The translations under genes were made by a program, and so were the position numbers. From contig NZ_BBCB01000009.1 in the NCBI RefSeq assembly GCF_001311825.1, forward strand, positions 1 through 61,991: a DNA stretch of 61,991 nt. The letters run 5' to 3'. The stretch comes from Salidesulfovibrio brasiliensis JCM 12178 (GTDB taxonomy: Bacteria; Desulfobacterota; Desulfovibrionia; Desulfovibrionales; Desulfovibrionaceae). This document shows positions 36,741 to 45,892 of the stretch, piece after piece (position 1 is the first letter of the stretch; every line of letters starts with the position of its first letter). Under the pieces are notes generated by a model that worked only from the letters and a program-made list of their open reading frames with translations, was not told where the DNA came from and ran no database searches.

Positions 36741-37199
36741 ATGTCTGCCGCAGAATATGTCATCCGTCCGGCCAGAGCCGAGGACATCGCGTCCATGTGC
36801 TCGCTGCTTTCGGAGCTGTTTTCCATCGAATCGGACTTCTGTCCGGACGAGGGCAGGCAGCGCCGGGGGCTGGCCATGCTGATGGAGGACGCACGCGGGC
36901 AGATGGTGGTGGCGGAGAAAGACGGCAGGACTGTCGGAATGTGCACCGGGCAACTGGTCATCTCCACGGCCGAGGGCGGGTATTCGGTTCTGGTCGAGGA
37001 CCTTGTGGTCAGCGAGCAGTGCCGTCGGCAGGGCGTGGCTTCGGCCATGCTGGAGACCATCATCCACTGGGCTTCGATAAACGGTGCGACGCGGCTGCAA
37101 CTGCTGGCTGACTGCGACAATCAGGCCGCGCTCGATTTCTACGGACGCATCGGCTGGGACAGGACCAACCTCGTCTGCATCAGGCGAAAGGAACACTAG
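36741..37199 (+). CDS. GNAT-family N-acetyltransferase in nif operon
   Basis: 152 aa GNAT fold: YVIRPARAEDIASMCSLLSELF at the N terminus, VLVEDLVVSEQCRRQGVASAML (V/I-x-x-x-x-R-x-x-G/A acetyl-CoA motif) and ALDFYGRIGW near the end. Nine bases separate its stop from nifE, so it is in the operon. It could acetylate a nif protein or a small molecule; the role is unknown. Confidence 0.88.
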   Translation: MSAAEYVIRPARAEDIASMCSLLSELFSIESDFCPDEGRQRRGLAMLMEDARGQMVVAEKDGRTVGMCTGQLVISTAEGGYSVLVEDLVVSEQCRRQGVASAMLETIIHWASINGATRLQLLADCDNQAALDFYGRIGWDRTNLVCIRRKEH

Positions 37200-37208
37200 G
37201 GGAGAGCC

Positions 37209-38602
37209 ATGAGCAACGCCGGAACCATACTCGACGAACGGCGGGCGCAGGTCGTCCGCAGCGGAAGCGGCGACATCGAGATCGCCTGCAACAGGGAATC
37301 CCTCGCCGGGGCCGTGAGCCAGCGCGCCTGCGTGTTCTGCGGCTCCCGCGTGGTGCTGTATCCCATCGCCGACGCCTGCACCTCGTGCACGGCCCGGTGG
37401 GATGCGCCGCGTACACCTGGGATATCCGGGGCGCGCTCTCCAGCGGCAGGGAACTACACCGCCTGAGCTTCACCACCGATCTCAGGGAAAAGGACATCAT
37501 CTTCGGCGGCGAACCAAAGCTCGAAGCCGCGCTGATGGAACTCATCGAGCGCCATGAGCCCAAGGCCGCGTTCGTCTATTCCACCTGTATCGTGGGACTC
37601 ATCGGCGACGACCTCGAAGCCGTGTGCCGCAAGGTGGCGGACAAGACGGGAATCCCGGTGCTGCCGGTGCAGTCCGAGGGGTTCAAGGGCAGCAAGCGCG
37701 AAGGGTACCTCGCGGCCTGCAACGCCATGTTCCGGCTGGTGGGGACCGCTGACGTGTCCGATATCCCGGAACTCTCCGTGAACATTTTCGGCGACTTCAA
37801 CATCGCCGGTGAGACGTGGATCATCAAGGAATACCTTGAGCGCATGGGCCTGACCGTGGTGGCGAGCGTCACCGGGGATGGCCGGGTCGACGATCTTCGC
37901 CGCAGCCATGGCGCGTCGCTGAACATGGTCCAGTGTTCGGGAGCGACCCTCGATCTGGCGAAGATGATCGAGGAAAAGTACGGCAAGCCGCATTGCCGGG
38001 TTTCGTGGCTCGGCATCGAGGATATGGCCGACTCTCTTTACAAGGTGGCCGAATTCTTTGCGGACAAGGACCCGGAGATCATGGCCCGGACAACGGAGCT
38101 GGTTCGCAGCGAACTGGAAGGCATCCTTCCCGGGCTGGCCCGTTACCGAAAGGATTTGGAAGGCAAAAAGGCCGCGGTTTACGTGGGCGGCGCGTTCAAG
38201 GCCTTCTCGCTCATCAAGTCGTTCCGGCACCTCGGCATGGAAGTGGCCGTGGTCGGGTCCCAGACCGGGACGGCGGAAGACTACGCCGAGCTGGCCGAAG
38301 TGACCGATCCCGGCACCATCATTGTTGATGACGCCAACCCGCTGGAGTTGCAGGAGTTCATCAAGGAAAAGGATGTGGATGTGTTCGTGGGAGGGGTCAA
38401 GGAACGGCCCATCGCCTTCAAACTGGGCGTCGGCTTCTGTGATCATAACCATGAGCGAAAGATACCGCTGGAAGGGTTCGTGGGCATGCTCAACTTCGCA
38501 AAAGAAGTGCACGCCTCGGTCATGAGCCCGGTCTGGAATTTTGTCCCGCGCAGGGAAAAGAGACACCGCAACGCGGGCAAGGAGTGCAGTCATGACAGGT
38601 AA
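37209..38602 (+). CDS. nifE: FeMo-co scaffold protein NifE (frameshifted as given)
   Basis: 464 aa when corrected. A NifD paralogue that, with NifN, receives NifB-co and matures it to FeMo-co. Conserved: [55 protein letters not shown] and FNIAGE. One C is missing at ~37382 (ACCTCG for ACCCTCG). Overlaps nifN by 11 bp. Confidence 0.94.
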
Positions 38603-39959
38603 TCCCGCGAGCAAGAACGCCGTATCCACCACAAACGCCTGCAAGCTCTGTACGCCGCTTGGCGCGAGCCTCGCCTTCAAGGGCGTGGAGGGGGCGGTTC
38701 CCTTCCTGCACGGTTCGCAGGGCTGCGCCACCTACATGCGCCGCTACATCATCTCGCATTTTCGCGAGCCTATCGATATCGCGTCCTCGGCTCTTGGGGA
38801 AAAGCATGCTGTTTACGGCGGCGGCCCGAACCTCAAGAAGGGCATCCTGAACGTCATGAAAAAGTATTCGCCGAGTCTCGTGGGTGTGGCCTCCACCTGC
38901 CTCACCGAGACCATCGGTGACGACATGGGGTTGATACTGCACGAGTTCCGTAACGATTTCGGCGATCTTGACCTGCCGGACGTGGTTCATGTCTCCACGC
39001 CCAGCTATCAGGGCACCCACTCCGACGGGTTCAATCGCGCGGTACATGCCCTCGTGGATCAGCTGGCCGACCCGGAGGCGGCGAAGAGCGAGCGCGTGGC
39101 CCTGTTCCCCGGCATGGTCTCCCCGGCGGACATCAGGCTGCTGAAGGACATCTTTCGCGAATACGGCCTGACGCCCACCGTGCTTCCTGACATTTCCGAG
39201 ACCCTCGACGGTCCCGCGCTGGAAGATTACGAGCCCGTGGCTTCAGGTGGCACGCCCGTCAGTGAGATCAAGGCGCTTTCCGGCGCGGCTGCGTCCGTGG
39301 AGTTCGGCTCCTGCCTGCCCAAGGATTCAGCGGGGCTGTGTCTTGAAAAACGCTTCGGCATTGAGAATGACCGTCTGCGCATACCGCTCGGCATCCGCGG
39401 GGCCGATGCCCTGCACGACGTGTTGTGCGAGCTCTCCGGACTTGAATGCATGCCGCGCCGCTACAAGTTGGAACGCGGGCGGCTGGTGGACGCCTATGTG
39501 GACGGCCACAAGTACGTCTTCGGCAAGCGCGCGGTGGTTTACGGCGAGGAAAACCTCGTTGTGGCGCTGACCGCGTTTCTGGCGGAAATCGGCGTGCAGC
39601 CGGTGCTGGTGGGGACGGGTGCCGAGGGCAAAGGCATCGCCGCCTCCATCGAAGCGGCCTGCGAGGGGGTACTCCCGGAGCTGCCGCTGGTGCGCGAAGG
39701 CGTGGATTTCCATGACATCGCCGAGGAGGCCGAGACCATGTCGCCCGAACTGGTGCTCGGAAACTCCAAAGGCCAGCGCTACGCCCGGGCATGGAACGCG
39801 CCGCTCATCCGGGTTGGGTTTCCCATCCACGACCGTTTTGGCGGGCAGCGGCTCAAGACCGTCAGCTACGAAGGCACGCAGGAGCTGTATGACCGCATCG
39901 TCAACGCCCTGATCGAGAAAAAGCAGTCCGACAGCCCTGTCGGCTGGGGATACATCTAG
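38592..39959 (+). CDS. nifN: FeMo-co scaffold protein NifN
   Basis: 455 aa NifK paralogue: NACKLCTPLGASLAFKGVEGA, LHGSQGCATYMRRYIISHF, VASTCLTETIGDDMGLIL. The start ATG 38592 lies inside the end of nifE. Unlike some clostridial clusters it is not fused to nifB, which follows as a separate gene 12 bp on. Confidence 0.94.
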   Translation: MTGNPASKNAVSTTNACKLCTPLGASLAFKGVEGAVPFLHGSQGCATYMRRYIISHFREPIDIASSALGEKHAVYGGGPNLKKGILNVMKKYSPSLVGVASTCLTETIGDDMGLILHEFRNDFGDLDLPDVVHVSTPSYQGTHSDGFNRAVHALVDQLADPEAAKSERVALFPGMVSPADIRLLKDIFREYGLTPTVLPDISETLDGPALEDYEPVASGGTPVSEIKALSGAAASVEFGSCLPKDSAGLCLEKRFGIENDRLRIPLGIRGADALHDVLCELSGLECMPRRYKLERGRLVDAYVDGHKYVFGKRAVVYGEENLVVALTAFLAEIGVQPVLVGTGAEGKGIAASIEAACEGVLPELPLVREGVDFHDIAEEAETMSPELVLGNSKGQRYARAWNAPLIRVGFPIHDRFGGQRLKTVSYEGTQELYDRIVNALIEKKQSDSPVGWGYI

Positions 39960-39971
39960 GAGGCAGTCATC

Positions 39972-41237
39972 ATGACCACGAAAAAGCACCCCTGTTTCGA
40001 CAAATCATCCGTAGGCGAGTGCGGCAGGGTCCATCTGCCCGTCGCGCCCAAGTGCAACATCAAGTGCAACTACTGCGACCGCAAGCATGACTGCGTCAAC
40101 GAGTCCCGTCCCGGCGTCACCTCCGCCGTTCTCAAGCCGCATCAGGCGCTTGAGTATCTGCACAAGGTCATGGCTGCCGCGCCCAGCACCACGGTGGTGG
40201 GTATCGCCGGTCCCGGCGACCCCATGGCCAATCCCGCGCAGACGCTTGAGACCATGCGGCTGGTGAAGAAGCACTATCCGGACATGCTGTTCTGCCTGTC
40301 GTCCAACGGCCTCGGCATGCCCCCGTACCTCGACAAGCTCAAGGAACTCGGCGTGACGCATGCCACCATCACCATGAACGCCGTGGATCCTGACATTGCC
40401 GAGCGCATCTACGCCTGGGCCCGTGACGGCAAGGTGATCTATCGCAAGAAGGACGCGGCGAAAATACTCATCGAACGGCAGCTTGAGTCCATCAAGGGGC
40501 TTGTGGAGCGGGGCATTACGGTGAAGGTCAACACCATCGTCATTCCCGGCTACAACGACCACCATGTGGAAGCGGTAGCCAAGGTCGTGGGCGAACTCGG
40601 CGCGACGCTTCAGAACTGCATCCCGGTCTATCCGAACAAGGACACGCCTTTTGCGGACGTCCGGGAGCCGGATCACGCAATGATAAAGGAGCTTCGCAAA
40701 GGGGCCGGGCAGCACGTGGAGCAGATGACGCACTGCAAGCGTTGCCGCGCCGATGCCGTGGGGCTGCTTGAAAAGGATCGCTCCGGCGAGTTCGCGGATA
40801 CGCTGGACATGTGTTCGCGCCTGCTTCCCTCCTGCGAGGACGAGGACCGTCCCAACGTGGCCGTTGCCAGTCGTGAGGGGATGCTGGTGAACATGCATCT
40901 GGGTGAGGCCCGCTCCTTCCAGATTTGGGGACCGGCACCGGACGGCGGGTTCCATAAGATCGAGGACCGCCCGGCCCCGCCCATGGGCGGCGGACCGAAA
41001 CGTTGGGAGTCGCTTGCGTCCACGCTCAAGGACTGCCGTGCCGTCCTTGCCGCGGCCATGGGCGATACCCCCAAACAGCTTCTTGAGGAAAACGGTCTTC
41101 CGGCGCACGCCGTGACCGGTTTCGTGACCGACAACCTTGCCGCCCTCTATCGCACTGGCGATCTGAGCGCCTTCGCAGCCCGTCGGGGTGGCGGCTGCGG
41201 AACAGGATGCTCCGGCGGGGGCGGCGGGTGCGGATAG
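39972..41237 (+). CDS. nifB: NifB-co synthase NifB (radical SAM with NifX-like C-terminal domain)
   Basis: 421 aa. The radical SAM motif CNIKCNYCDRKHDC (Cys-x3-Cys-x2-Cys) is near residue 31, GIAGPGDPMANP is the SAM-binding GGDP equivalent, and CKRCRADAVGLL carries further cluster ligands. Residues ~295-400 are a NifX/NafY-like domain (VAVASREGMLVNMHLGEARS). It builds the 8Fe-9S-C NifB-co precursor passed to NifEN. The last residues, RRGGGCGTGCSGGGGGCG, are a Gly-Cys tail. Last gene of the operon before a strong terminator. Confidence 0.95.
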   Translation: MTTKKHPCFDKSSVGECGRVHLPVAPKCNIKCNYCDRKHDCVNESRPGVTSAVLKPHQALEYLHKVMAAAPSTTVVGIAGPGDPMANPAQTLETMRLVKKHYPDMLFCLSSNGLGMPPYLDKLKELGVTHATITMNAVDPDIAERIYAWARDGKVIYRKKDAAKILIERQLESIKGLVERGITVKVNTIVIPGYNDHHVEAVAKVVGELGATLQNCIPVYPNKDTPFADVREPDHAMIKELRKGAGQHVEQMTHCKRCRADAVGLLEKDRSGEFADTLDMCSRLLPSCEDEDRPNVAVASREGMLVNMHLGEARSFQIWGPAPDGGFHKIEDRPAPPMGGGPKRWESLASTLKDCRAVLAAAMGDTPKQLLEENGLPAHAVTGFVTDNLAALYRTGDLSAFAARRGGGCGTGCSGGGGGCG

Positions 41238-41289
41238 AAGGCATACACACCCCCACCCCGGTATCCGTTGTGGGTACACCTCCCCAAAG

Positions 41290-41327
41290 GCCCCCGGTCC
41301 ATGCGTTCGGACCGGGGGCGCTTATTT
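41290..41327 (+). terminator. Terminator of the nif operon
   Basis: 11-bp perfect stem GCCCCCGGTCC / GGACCGGGGGC (41290-41300, 41309-41319) followed by CTTATTTCTG. Confidence 0.85.
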
Positions 41328-41387
41328 CTGTTATTGTTATGAATATTTGAAATATGTTATGTCGTGTTTTAACTAAAGGAGGGGGCT

Positions 41388-42128
41388 ATGTATGCTGTTA
41401 TTGCGTTTGATACATCTGCTATATTTAACAAAGATAAGTATTATTTAAAATATGGTTCATATGAGGTGGAGATTGTAAAAGAATGTGTTGTGGATGTGTG
41501 CGAATCCGATAATAAACGTAACATATCAAACCAAATAATTATTGAATGTTCAAAATCTGGTCAGAATCATGCCCATGAGTCGGGTTTACGATTGTTAAGT
41601 GAGCTATCATGGTTTTATGGTATCTCTATATACTCGACATTTCATACAGGTGGGTCAATTCCTGTTAAGGGGCTGACTCGATTTGTCGGACATTGTGGGG
41701 GATGGAGAACACCAGTTGATATTTCTTCATTTGTCCCAATAGAAACAGGTAGGGAACAAAGGGATGCAATGTCTTTATATCGAGAAGGAATAAGCAGTAA
41801 CAGTGATTTGTATATGCTGCTTTGTTTATACAAAATTCTAGAAATTAACATGAAACGTGACGAGAGAAGGGATCTAATTATAGGTTATATTCGGGAAAAG
41901 CGTTTGAGCAATAAATCATTTGGATTGGGGAATGAAAAAATGTCTCCAGATGATGTTGAGAGGTTTGTATATAGCAACGGACGTTGTGGTGTAGCCCATG
42001 CGAATATGGATTCAAGACTGATAATTGATAAATTCAAAGATCTGCAACAAGCTAGGTTTTGTAATTCGATTTTACAACCTGTTGTTGAAAAATACATGTC
42101 AGAGGATATGAAGTTACCTAGATTCTGA
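41388..42128 (+). CDS. AT-rich hypothetical protein between nifB and nifA
   Basis: 246 aa, starting after AAAGGAGGG. Base composition is strikingly AT-rich with A/T third positions, unlike all neighbours. No membrane segment or signal peptide. The C-terminal part (ILEINMKRDERRDLIIGYIREKR...NGRCGVAHANMDSR) is helical; the CGVAHAN stretch resembles a His motif in several HEPN-like or MauJ-like proteins, but I cannot assign a family. It has its own ribosome binding site and lies in the gap between convergent nifB and nifA. Most likely a recent insertion, perhaps a defence or phage-derived gene, unrelated to nitrogen fixation. Confidence 0.7.
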   Translation: MYAVIAFDTSAIFNKDKYYLKYGSYEVEIVKECVVDVCESDNKRNISNQIIIECSKSGQNHAHESGLRLLSELSWFYGISIYSTFHTGGSIPVKGLTRFVGHCGGWRTPVDISSFVPIETGREQRDAMSLYREGISSNSDLYMLLCLYKILEINMKRDERRDLIIGYIREKRLSNKSFGLGNEKMSPDDVERFVYSNGRCGVAHANMDSRLIIDKFKDLQQARFCNSILQPVVEKYMSEDMKLPRF

Positions 42129-42138
42129 TTTGGTGGGA

Positions 42139-43752
42139 TCAACGCTGACGGCGCAGCTCGGCGCGGCCTTCGGCGATCATGGGCTCAAGGCCGTATTTGT
42201 GGACGCGGTAGCCCATCTGGCGGGGGGTGATGCCGAGGTCCTCGGCGGCCCGGTACTGTATCCAGCCAGCGCGCTTGAGGGCCGCCACCACCTCTGCCTT
42301 TTCCATGTCTGCCAGCGATGCGGAGGAGCGTTCGACCACCACAGCGGACGCCGGGGCGGGAGAGTCCGCTTCGGGCAACGCTGTCGGCGCAGACGAGGAG
42401 AGGTGGTTCAGTATGAAATCCAGCCCGATGCGCTTTTCATCCGCCATGATGACAAGGCGCTCGATGAGGTTTTCCATTTCACGCACGTTGCCGGGCCAGT
42501 CGTATCCGGCCAGCGTGTCGAGGGCTTCGGGCGTGAGGGAGAGCGCGCGGCCATAGTCCTCGGCGGCCTTGTTGATGAAGTGGCTCAGGAGGCCCGGCAC
42601 GTCTTCCTTGCGTTCCCGGAGCGGCGGGACGGTGATGGGGAAGACGCTCAGGCGGTAGAACAGGTCGGGCCGGAAGCGCCCCTCGCCGGAGAGCTTTTCC
42701 AGATCACGGTTGGTGGCCGTGACGATGCGCACGTCAACGGTTCGTGTCTTGCCCGAGCCGAGTCGTTCAAATTCCTTTTCCTGCAGCACGCGAAGCAGCT
42801 TGGCCTGCAGCGGCATGGCCAGCTCGCCGATTTCGTCGAGAAAGATCGTACCACCGCAGGCTTCCTCGAATCGTCCGGGGCGTGATCGCGTCGCGCCCGT
42901 GAACGCACCTTTTTCATAGCCGAAGAGTTCGCTTTCCAGCAGGTTTTCGGGAATGGATGCGCAGTTGACCTTGATGAACGGGTAGGCCCTGCGGTCCGAT
43001 AGCTCGTGGATAATGCGGGCGATGAGTGTCTTGCCAACCCCGGATTCGCCCAGCAGCAGCACCGTGGCCTTGGTGGGCGCGACCCGCTCAAGCTGCCGCT
43101 GTACTTCCTGCATGGCGTGTGAGCGGCCCACGATGTACGGCCCCTTGTTTTCTCGCGAGAGCTGGCTTTTTAGCTGCACGTTTTCAGCGCGTAGCACTTC
43201 CTCGCGCTTGCGGACCTTTTCGTTCAGGCTGATGAACTGGGCGATGAGCGTGGCGACCACGGAGAGAAACTCCATGTCTTCGTTCACCTTCACGTGGTCG
43301 TGGAAGAGTCTGTCCACATTGAGCACGCCGATGGGCGACCCGCCGAGCAGGATCGGCACGCCGAGAAAGGAGAGGGTGTTTTTCTGCACGGCCCGCGCGC
43401 CCGTTTTGTCCAGAAAGAGCGGTTCCCGGCTCACGTCCGGGACATAGTACGGCTCGGCGGTCTGGAAAATGCGTCCGGTCACGCCTTCGTCCAGACGGTA
43501 GACGCCGCGCTCCTTTTCCTCTGGTTTGAGGCCATAGGATGCGCTGATGTTCAGCAGGCCGCTGTTTCTGTCGAAGAGGGTGACAGTGGCCCGCTGCATG
43601 GCGAGGTTCTCGGAGAGTATGCGCAAAATGTCGGCGAGCGTCCGCTCAAGATCAAGCGCACGGTCGATGACCTGACAGATTGCCAGAAGCGCGGAGAGTT
43701 TCATTTTGGGCACGCGTGCGGACATACGCAGGATAAGCAGTATGGGTGCCAA
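42139..43752 (-). CDS. nifA: NifA-type sigma-54-dependent activator
   Basis: Up to 537 aa. GAF domain (~20-175), AAA+ domain with Walker A GESGVGKT (235-242), sigma-54 contact loop GAFTGA (282-287), Walker B FLDEIG (304-309), and a Fis-type helix-turn-helix (~495-530; [21 protein letters not shown]). The linker after the AAA+ domain has no Cys-x4-Cys, so the oxygen-sensing type of NifA is not indicated. Location next to the nif operon with two sigma-54 promoters supports the name. The start is uncertain: in-frame ATGs at 43752, 43725 and 43704; a sigma-54-like site covers the first, favouring a downstream start. Confidence 0.87.
   Translation of the reverse strand: MAPILLILRMSARVPKMKLSALLAICQVIDRALDLERTLADILRILSENLAMQRATVTLFDRNSGLLNISASYGLKPEEKERGVYRLDEGVTGRIFQTAEPYYVPDVSREPLFLDKTGARAVQKNTLSFLGVPILLGGSPIGVLNVDRLFHDHVKVNEDMEFLSVVATLIAQFISLNEKVRKREEVLRAENVQLKSQLSRENKGPYIVGRSHAMQEVQRQLERVAPTKATVLLLGESGVGKTLIARIIHELSDRRAYPFIKVNCASIPENLLESELFGYEKGAFTGATRSRPGRFEEACGGTIFLDEIGELAMPLQAKLLRVLQEKEFERLGSGKTRTVDVRIVTATNRDLEKLSGEGRFRPDLFYRLSVFPITVPPLRERKEDVPGLLSHFINKAAEDYGRALSLTPEALDTLAGYDWPGNVREMENLIERLVIMADEKRIGLDFILNHLSSSAPTALPEADSPAPASAVVVERSSASLADMEKAEVVAALKRAGWIQYRAAEDLGITPRQMGYRVHKYGLEPMIAEGRAELRRQR
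43737..43751 (-). promoter_or_regulatory. Candidate sigma-54 promoter of nifA
   Basis: Minus strand TGGCAC (43751-43746), five bases, CTGC (43740-43737): one mismatch to TGGCAC-N5-TTGC with GG and GC kept. It overlaps the longest possible nifA frame, so if used, translation starts at 43725 or 43704. Suggests autoactivation. Confidence 0.5.
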
Positions 43753-43757
43753 GTGTG

Positions 43758-43840
43758 CTTGTTGTTAAATCTTTTAATTTCAACAAGTTAGAATGTTTCG
43801 TCTAAAGCTTTGTTTTTCAATATTGTAAATATTAAACAAA
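43758..43840. promoter_or_regulatory. Two AT-rich inverted repeats upstream of nifA
   Basis: CTTGTTG (43758-43764) with CAACAAG (43781-43787), and TTTGTTT (43809-43815) with AAACAAA (43834-43840). Both lie just upstream of the candidate -24 element and could be regulator sites for nifA. Function inferred from position only. Confidence 0.35.
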
Positions 43841-43920
43841 TGAGTGAACAAGTTCGTAAGTATTGGTGGAGCCTGAAACAATGATGTGACCTGTCCATGA
43901 GTGGAGAGCGGAAAGGATTC

Positions 43921-43983
43921 GGGGCGCACCCTGAAGGTGCGCCCCGTTTTTGCGTCCTGCCGGTGGGGACGACACCGGCAGGA
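43921..43983. terminator. Tandem hairpins between the MCP and nifA
   Basis: First stem GGGGCGCACC / GGTGCGCCCC (43921-43930, 43936-43945) is followed by GTTTTT on the + strand; second stem TCCTGCCGGTG / CACCGGCAGGA (43955-43965, 43973-43983). The T run points right, although both flanking genes run left; the second stem could end the MCP transcript. Confidence 0.5.
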
Positions 43984-44029
43984 CCGTGTTACAGGGAAGA
44001 GTGTGTGGGATGCACTCTTCTTGAGGGGG

Positions 44030-45643
44030 TTACTCCGGGAGTTCCCGGAGCAGGGGATCAAACGATTCTTCGTAATCCTCACGACCGCTTTCCTCGCTCA
44101 CCTTGAAGAAGGCCGTGGTGCGCTTGAGGTCGTCGGACCGATTCGTGAGGTTTTCTGCTGTGGATGCGATCTGCTCCGCTGCAGAGGCATTGTGTTGAAT
44201 GACGCCGTCGAGGTCCTGTATCGCGGCGTTGATCTGTTCTGCCCCAGTGTTCTGTTCGGAGCAGGCCGAGGAAATCTCCTGTACCAGTTCTGCCGTTCGC
44301 TGAATCTCCGGTACGAGGTCGGCGAGCAGCTTGCCCGCGCGGTTGGCCACGTTGATGCTGGAGTTGGAGAGTTCACCGATCTCGCCCGCGGCCTTGCCGC
44401 TCCGTTCTGCGAGCTTGCGCACTTCGCTCGCCACCACCGCAAAGCCTTTGCCGTGATGTCCGGCGCGGGCCGCTTCAATGGCGGCGTTGAGTGCCAGCAG
44501 GTTGGTCTGCCGCGCAATCTCTTCAATGACCATGATCCGTTCGGCTATCTCCTTGAGTGCCACCACCGCTTCTTCGAGCGCGGTGCCGCACTCTTCTGCG
44601 TCATCGGCGGCCTTCACGGCAATGCGTTCGGTATGCTGGGAGTTGTCGGCGGTCTGGCTTATGCTTCCGGTAATCTCGGCAACGCTCGCCGCGACCTGTT
44701 CAACGTTGGCGGCCTGCTGGGCAGCACCAGTTGCAAGCGAGGATGAGGATTCCGAAAGCTCTCTGCTCATGTCCGCTACGGCGAGCGTTGTATTGCGGAC
44801 TCGGCCGATGACGCCGGAGAGCGTGTCTGTCATTCTGTTCAGGGATCTGCTGACGATCCCCATTTCATCGCCTGAGGGATTGTTCAGATTCCGGGTGAAG
44901 TCGCCGTTGGACATGGATTCGGAAAGGCCACGTATGCCGAACAGCGGACGCAGGATCGAGTGCTGCATGAGAAGCCACACGGCGGCGGCGATCAGGGCCA
45001 GTGTGAGCAGCGTCCATGCGCTGACGGAAATGCTCGCTCCCTTCACTTGGGCGTTTGCCTCGTCAAGTGACGTGATGATCTCGAAAGCCCCGTGGATGTT
45101 TCCACCTTCCCAGCCTTCCTTGATGCCTCCTGTCACGTCCTTTTCGCCAGCCGGGTAGCCGTGACAATAGGAGCATTCGCTGCTGAGGCGGATGGACCTG
45201 AAATACCGGATTCGGTCAGGCTCATGGACAACCCACTCATCAAGATTCTCTGCCTTGAGCTTGTCCAGAACCTCTTTTTCAAGCGGTGTGGGTGCGTTTT
45301 CAGGATTTCTGGGATTTTCCTTGGGAACCCGGAATTCGTATCCGGCCTTTTCCGCGTTGACCTTGGCCATGCGGATGGCGGTGATGACCGGGACTGCCTG
45401 AAGCACCTTGTCGTTGGGAAGTTGGTCAAGTGGCTTGATAATGCCGTTTGAGAGCTTTGCGGCCATCTCGTTTCGTGCGGCCTCGGCCATGAGCACGATG
45501 GCCCGGCTCTTTTCGAGCAGGGCTTCGTCAGCGCCCGTGCGAATCTGGTCTATCTGTTGCCAGGCCATGATGGCGGCGATGATGATGGGGCCCGCAATGG
45601 CTATGCTCAGCGTCTTCCACTTAACGCTTAATCTGCGAAACAT
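44030..45643 (-). CDS. Chemoreceptor with c-heme-motif (DUF3365-like) sensor domain
   Basis: 537 aa. ATG 45643 follows GGAGACACG. One membrane segment near 10-30, a periplasmic domain with a CSYCH heme-attachment motif (Cys157, Cys160, His161), a second segment (~215-235), HAMP, and the MCP signalling hairpin ([21 protein letters not shown]). The periplasmic part resembles the DUF3365/Tll0287-type domain that binds one c-type heme. A covalent heme would suit sensing of redox state, oxygen or nitric oxide. It lies next to nifA but on a separate unit. Confidence 0.88.
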   Translation of the reverse strand: MFRRLSVKWKTLSIAIAGPIIIAAIMAWQQIDQIRTGADEALLEKSRAIVLMAEAARNEMAAKLSNGIIKPLDQLPNDKVLQAVPVITAIRMAKVNAEKAGYEFRVPKENPRNPENAPTPLEKEVLDKLKAENLDEWVVHEPDRIRYFRSIRLSSECSYCHGYPAGEKDVTGGIKEGWEGGNIHGAFEIITSLDEANAQVKGASISVSAWTLLTLALIAAAVWLLMQHSILRPLFGIRGLSESMSNGDFTRNLNNPSGDEMGIVSRSLNRMTDTLSGVIGRVRNTTLAVADMSRELSESSSSLATGAAQQAANVEQVAASVAEITGSISQTADNSQHTERIAVKAADDAEECGTALEEAVVALKEIAERIMVIEEIARQTNLLALNAAIEAARAGHHGKGFAVVASEVRKLAERSGKAAGEIGELSNSSINVANRAGKLLADLVPEIQRTAELVQEISSACSEQNTGAEQINAAIQDLDGVIQHNASAAEQIASTAENLTNRSDDLKRTTAFFKVSEESGREDYEESFDPLLRELPE

Positions 45644-45892
45644 CGTGTCTCCGTATTGGGTGTCCGATTCTGTCCAATTCGCATTGGTCATGGGCGGCTG
45701 GATGTCCGCCCCTCTGAAACCGTCGAGTGTTGGTGGCACCGGAAAGCTGTATTGTAATCCGCATTCATGGGAGAACCATATCATGCGTAACATATTGTCG
45801 TATTATTATCGAATGAAAGCCATGGAATATGGCTATCAGTTTTTTCGACAGTGTTGTGATCTATTATAAATAGACTTTGCGAAACGGTTGGG

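Noticed and set aside
37454..38731. 425-codon open frame antisense to nifE/nifN
   Set aside because: Shadow frame in high-GC coding DNA.
41388..42128. Assignment as a MauJ-type methylamine utilisation protein
   Set aside because: Only a short C-terminal His motif is suggestive; no other mau gene is present, so no function is assigned.
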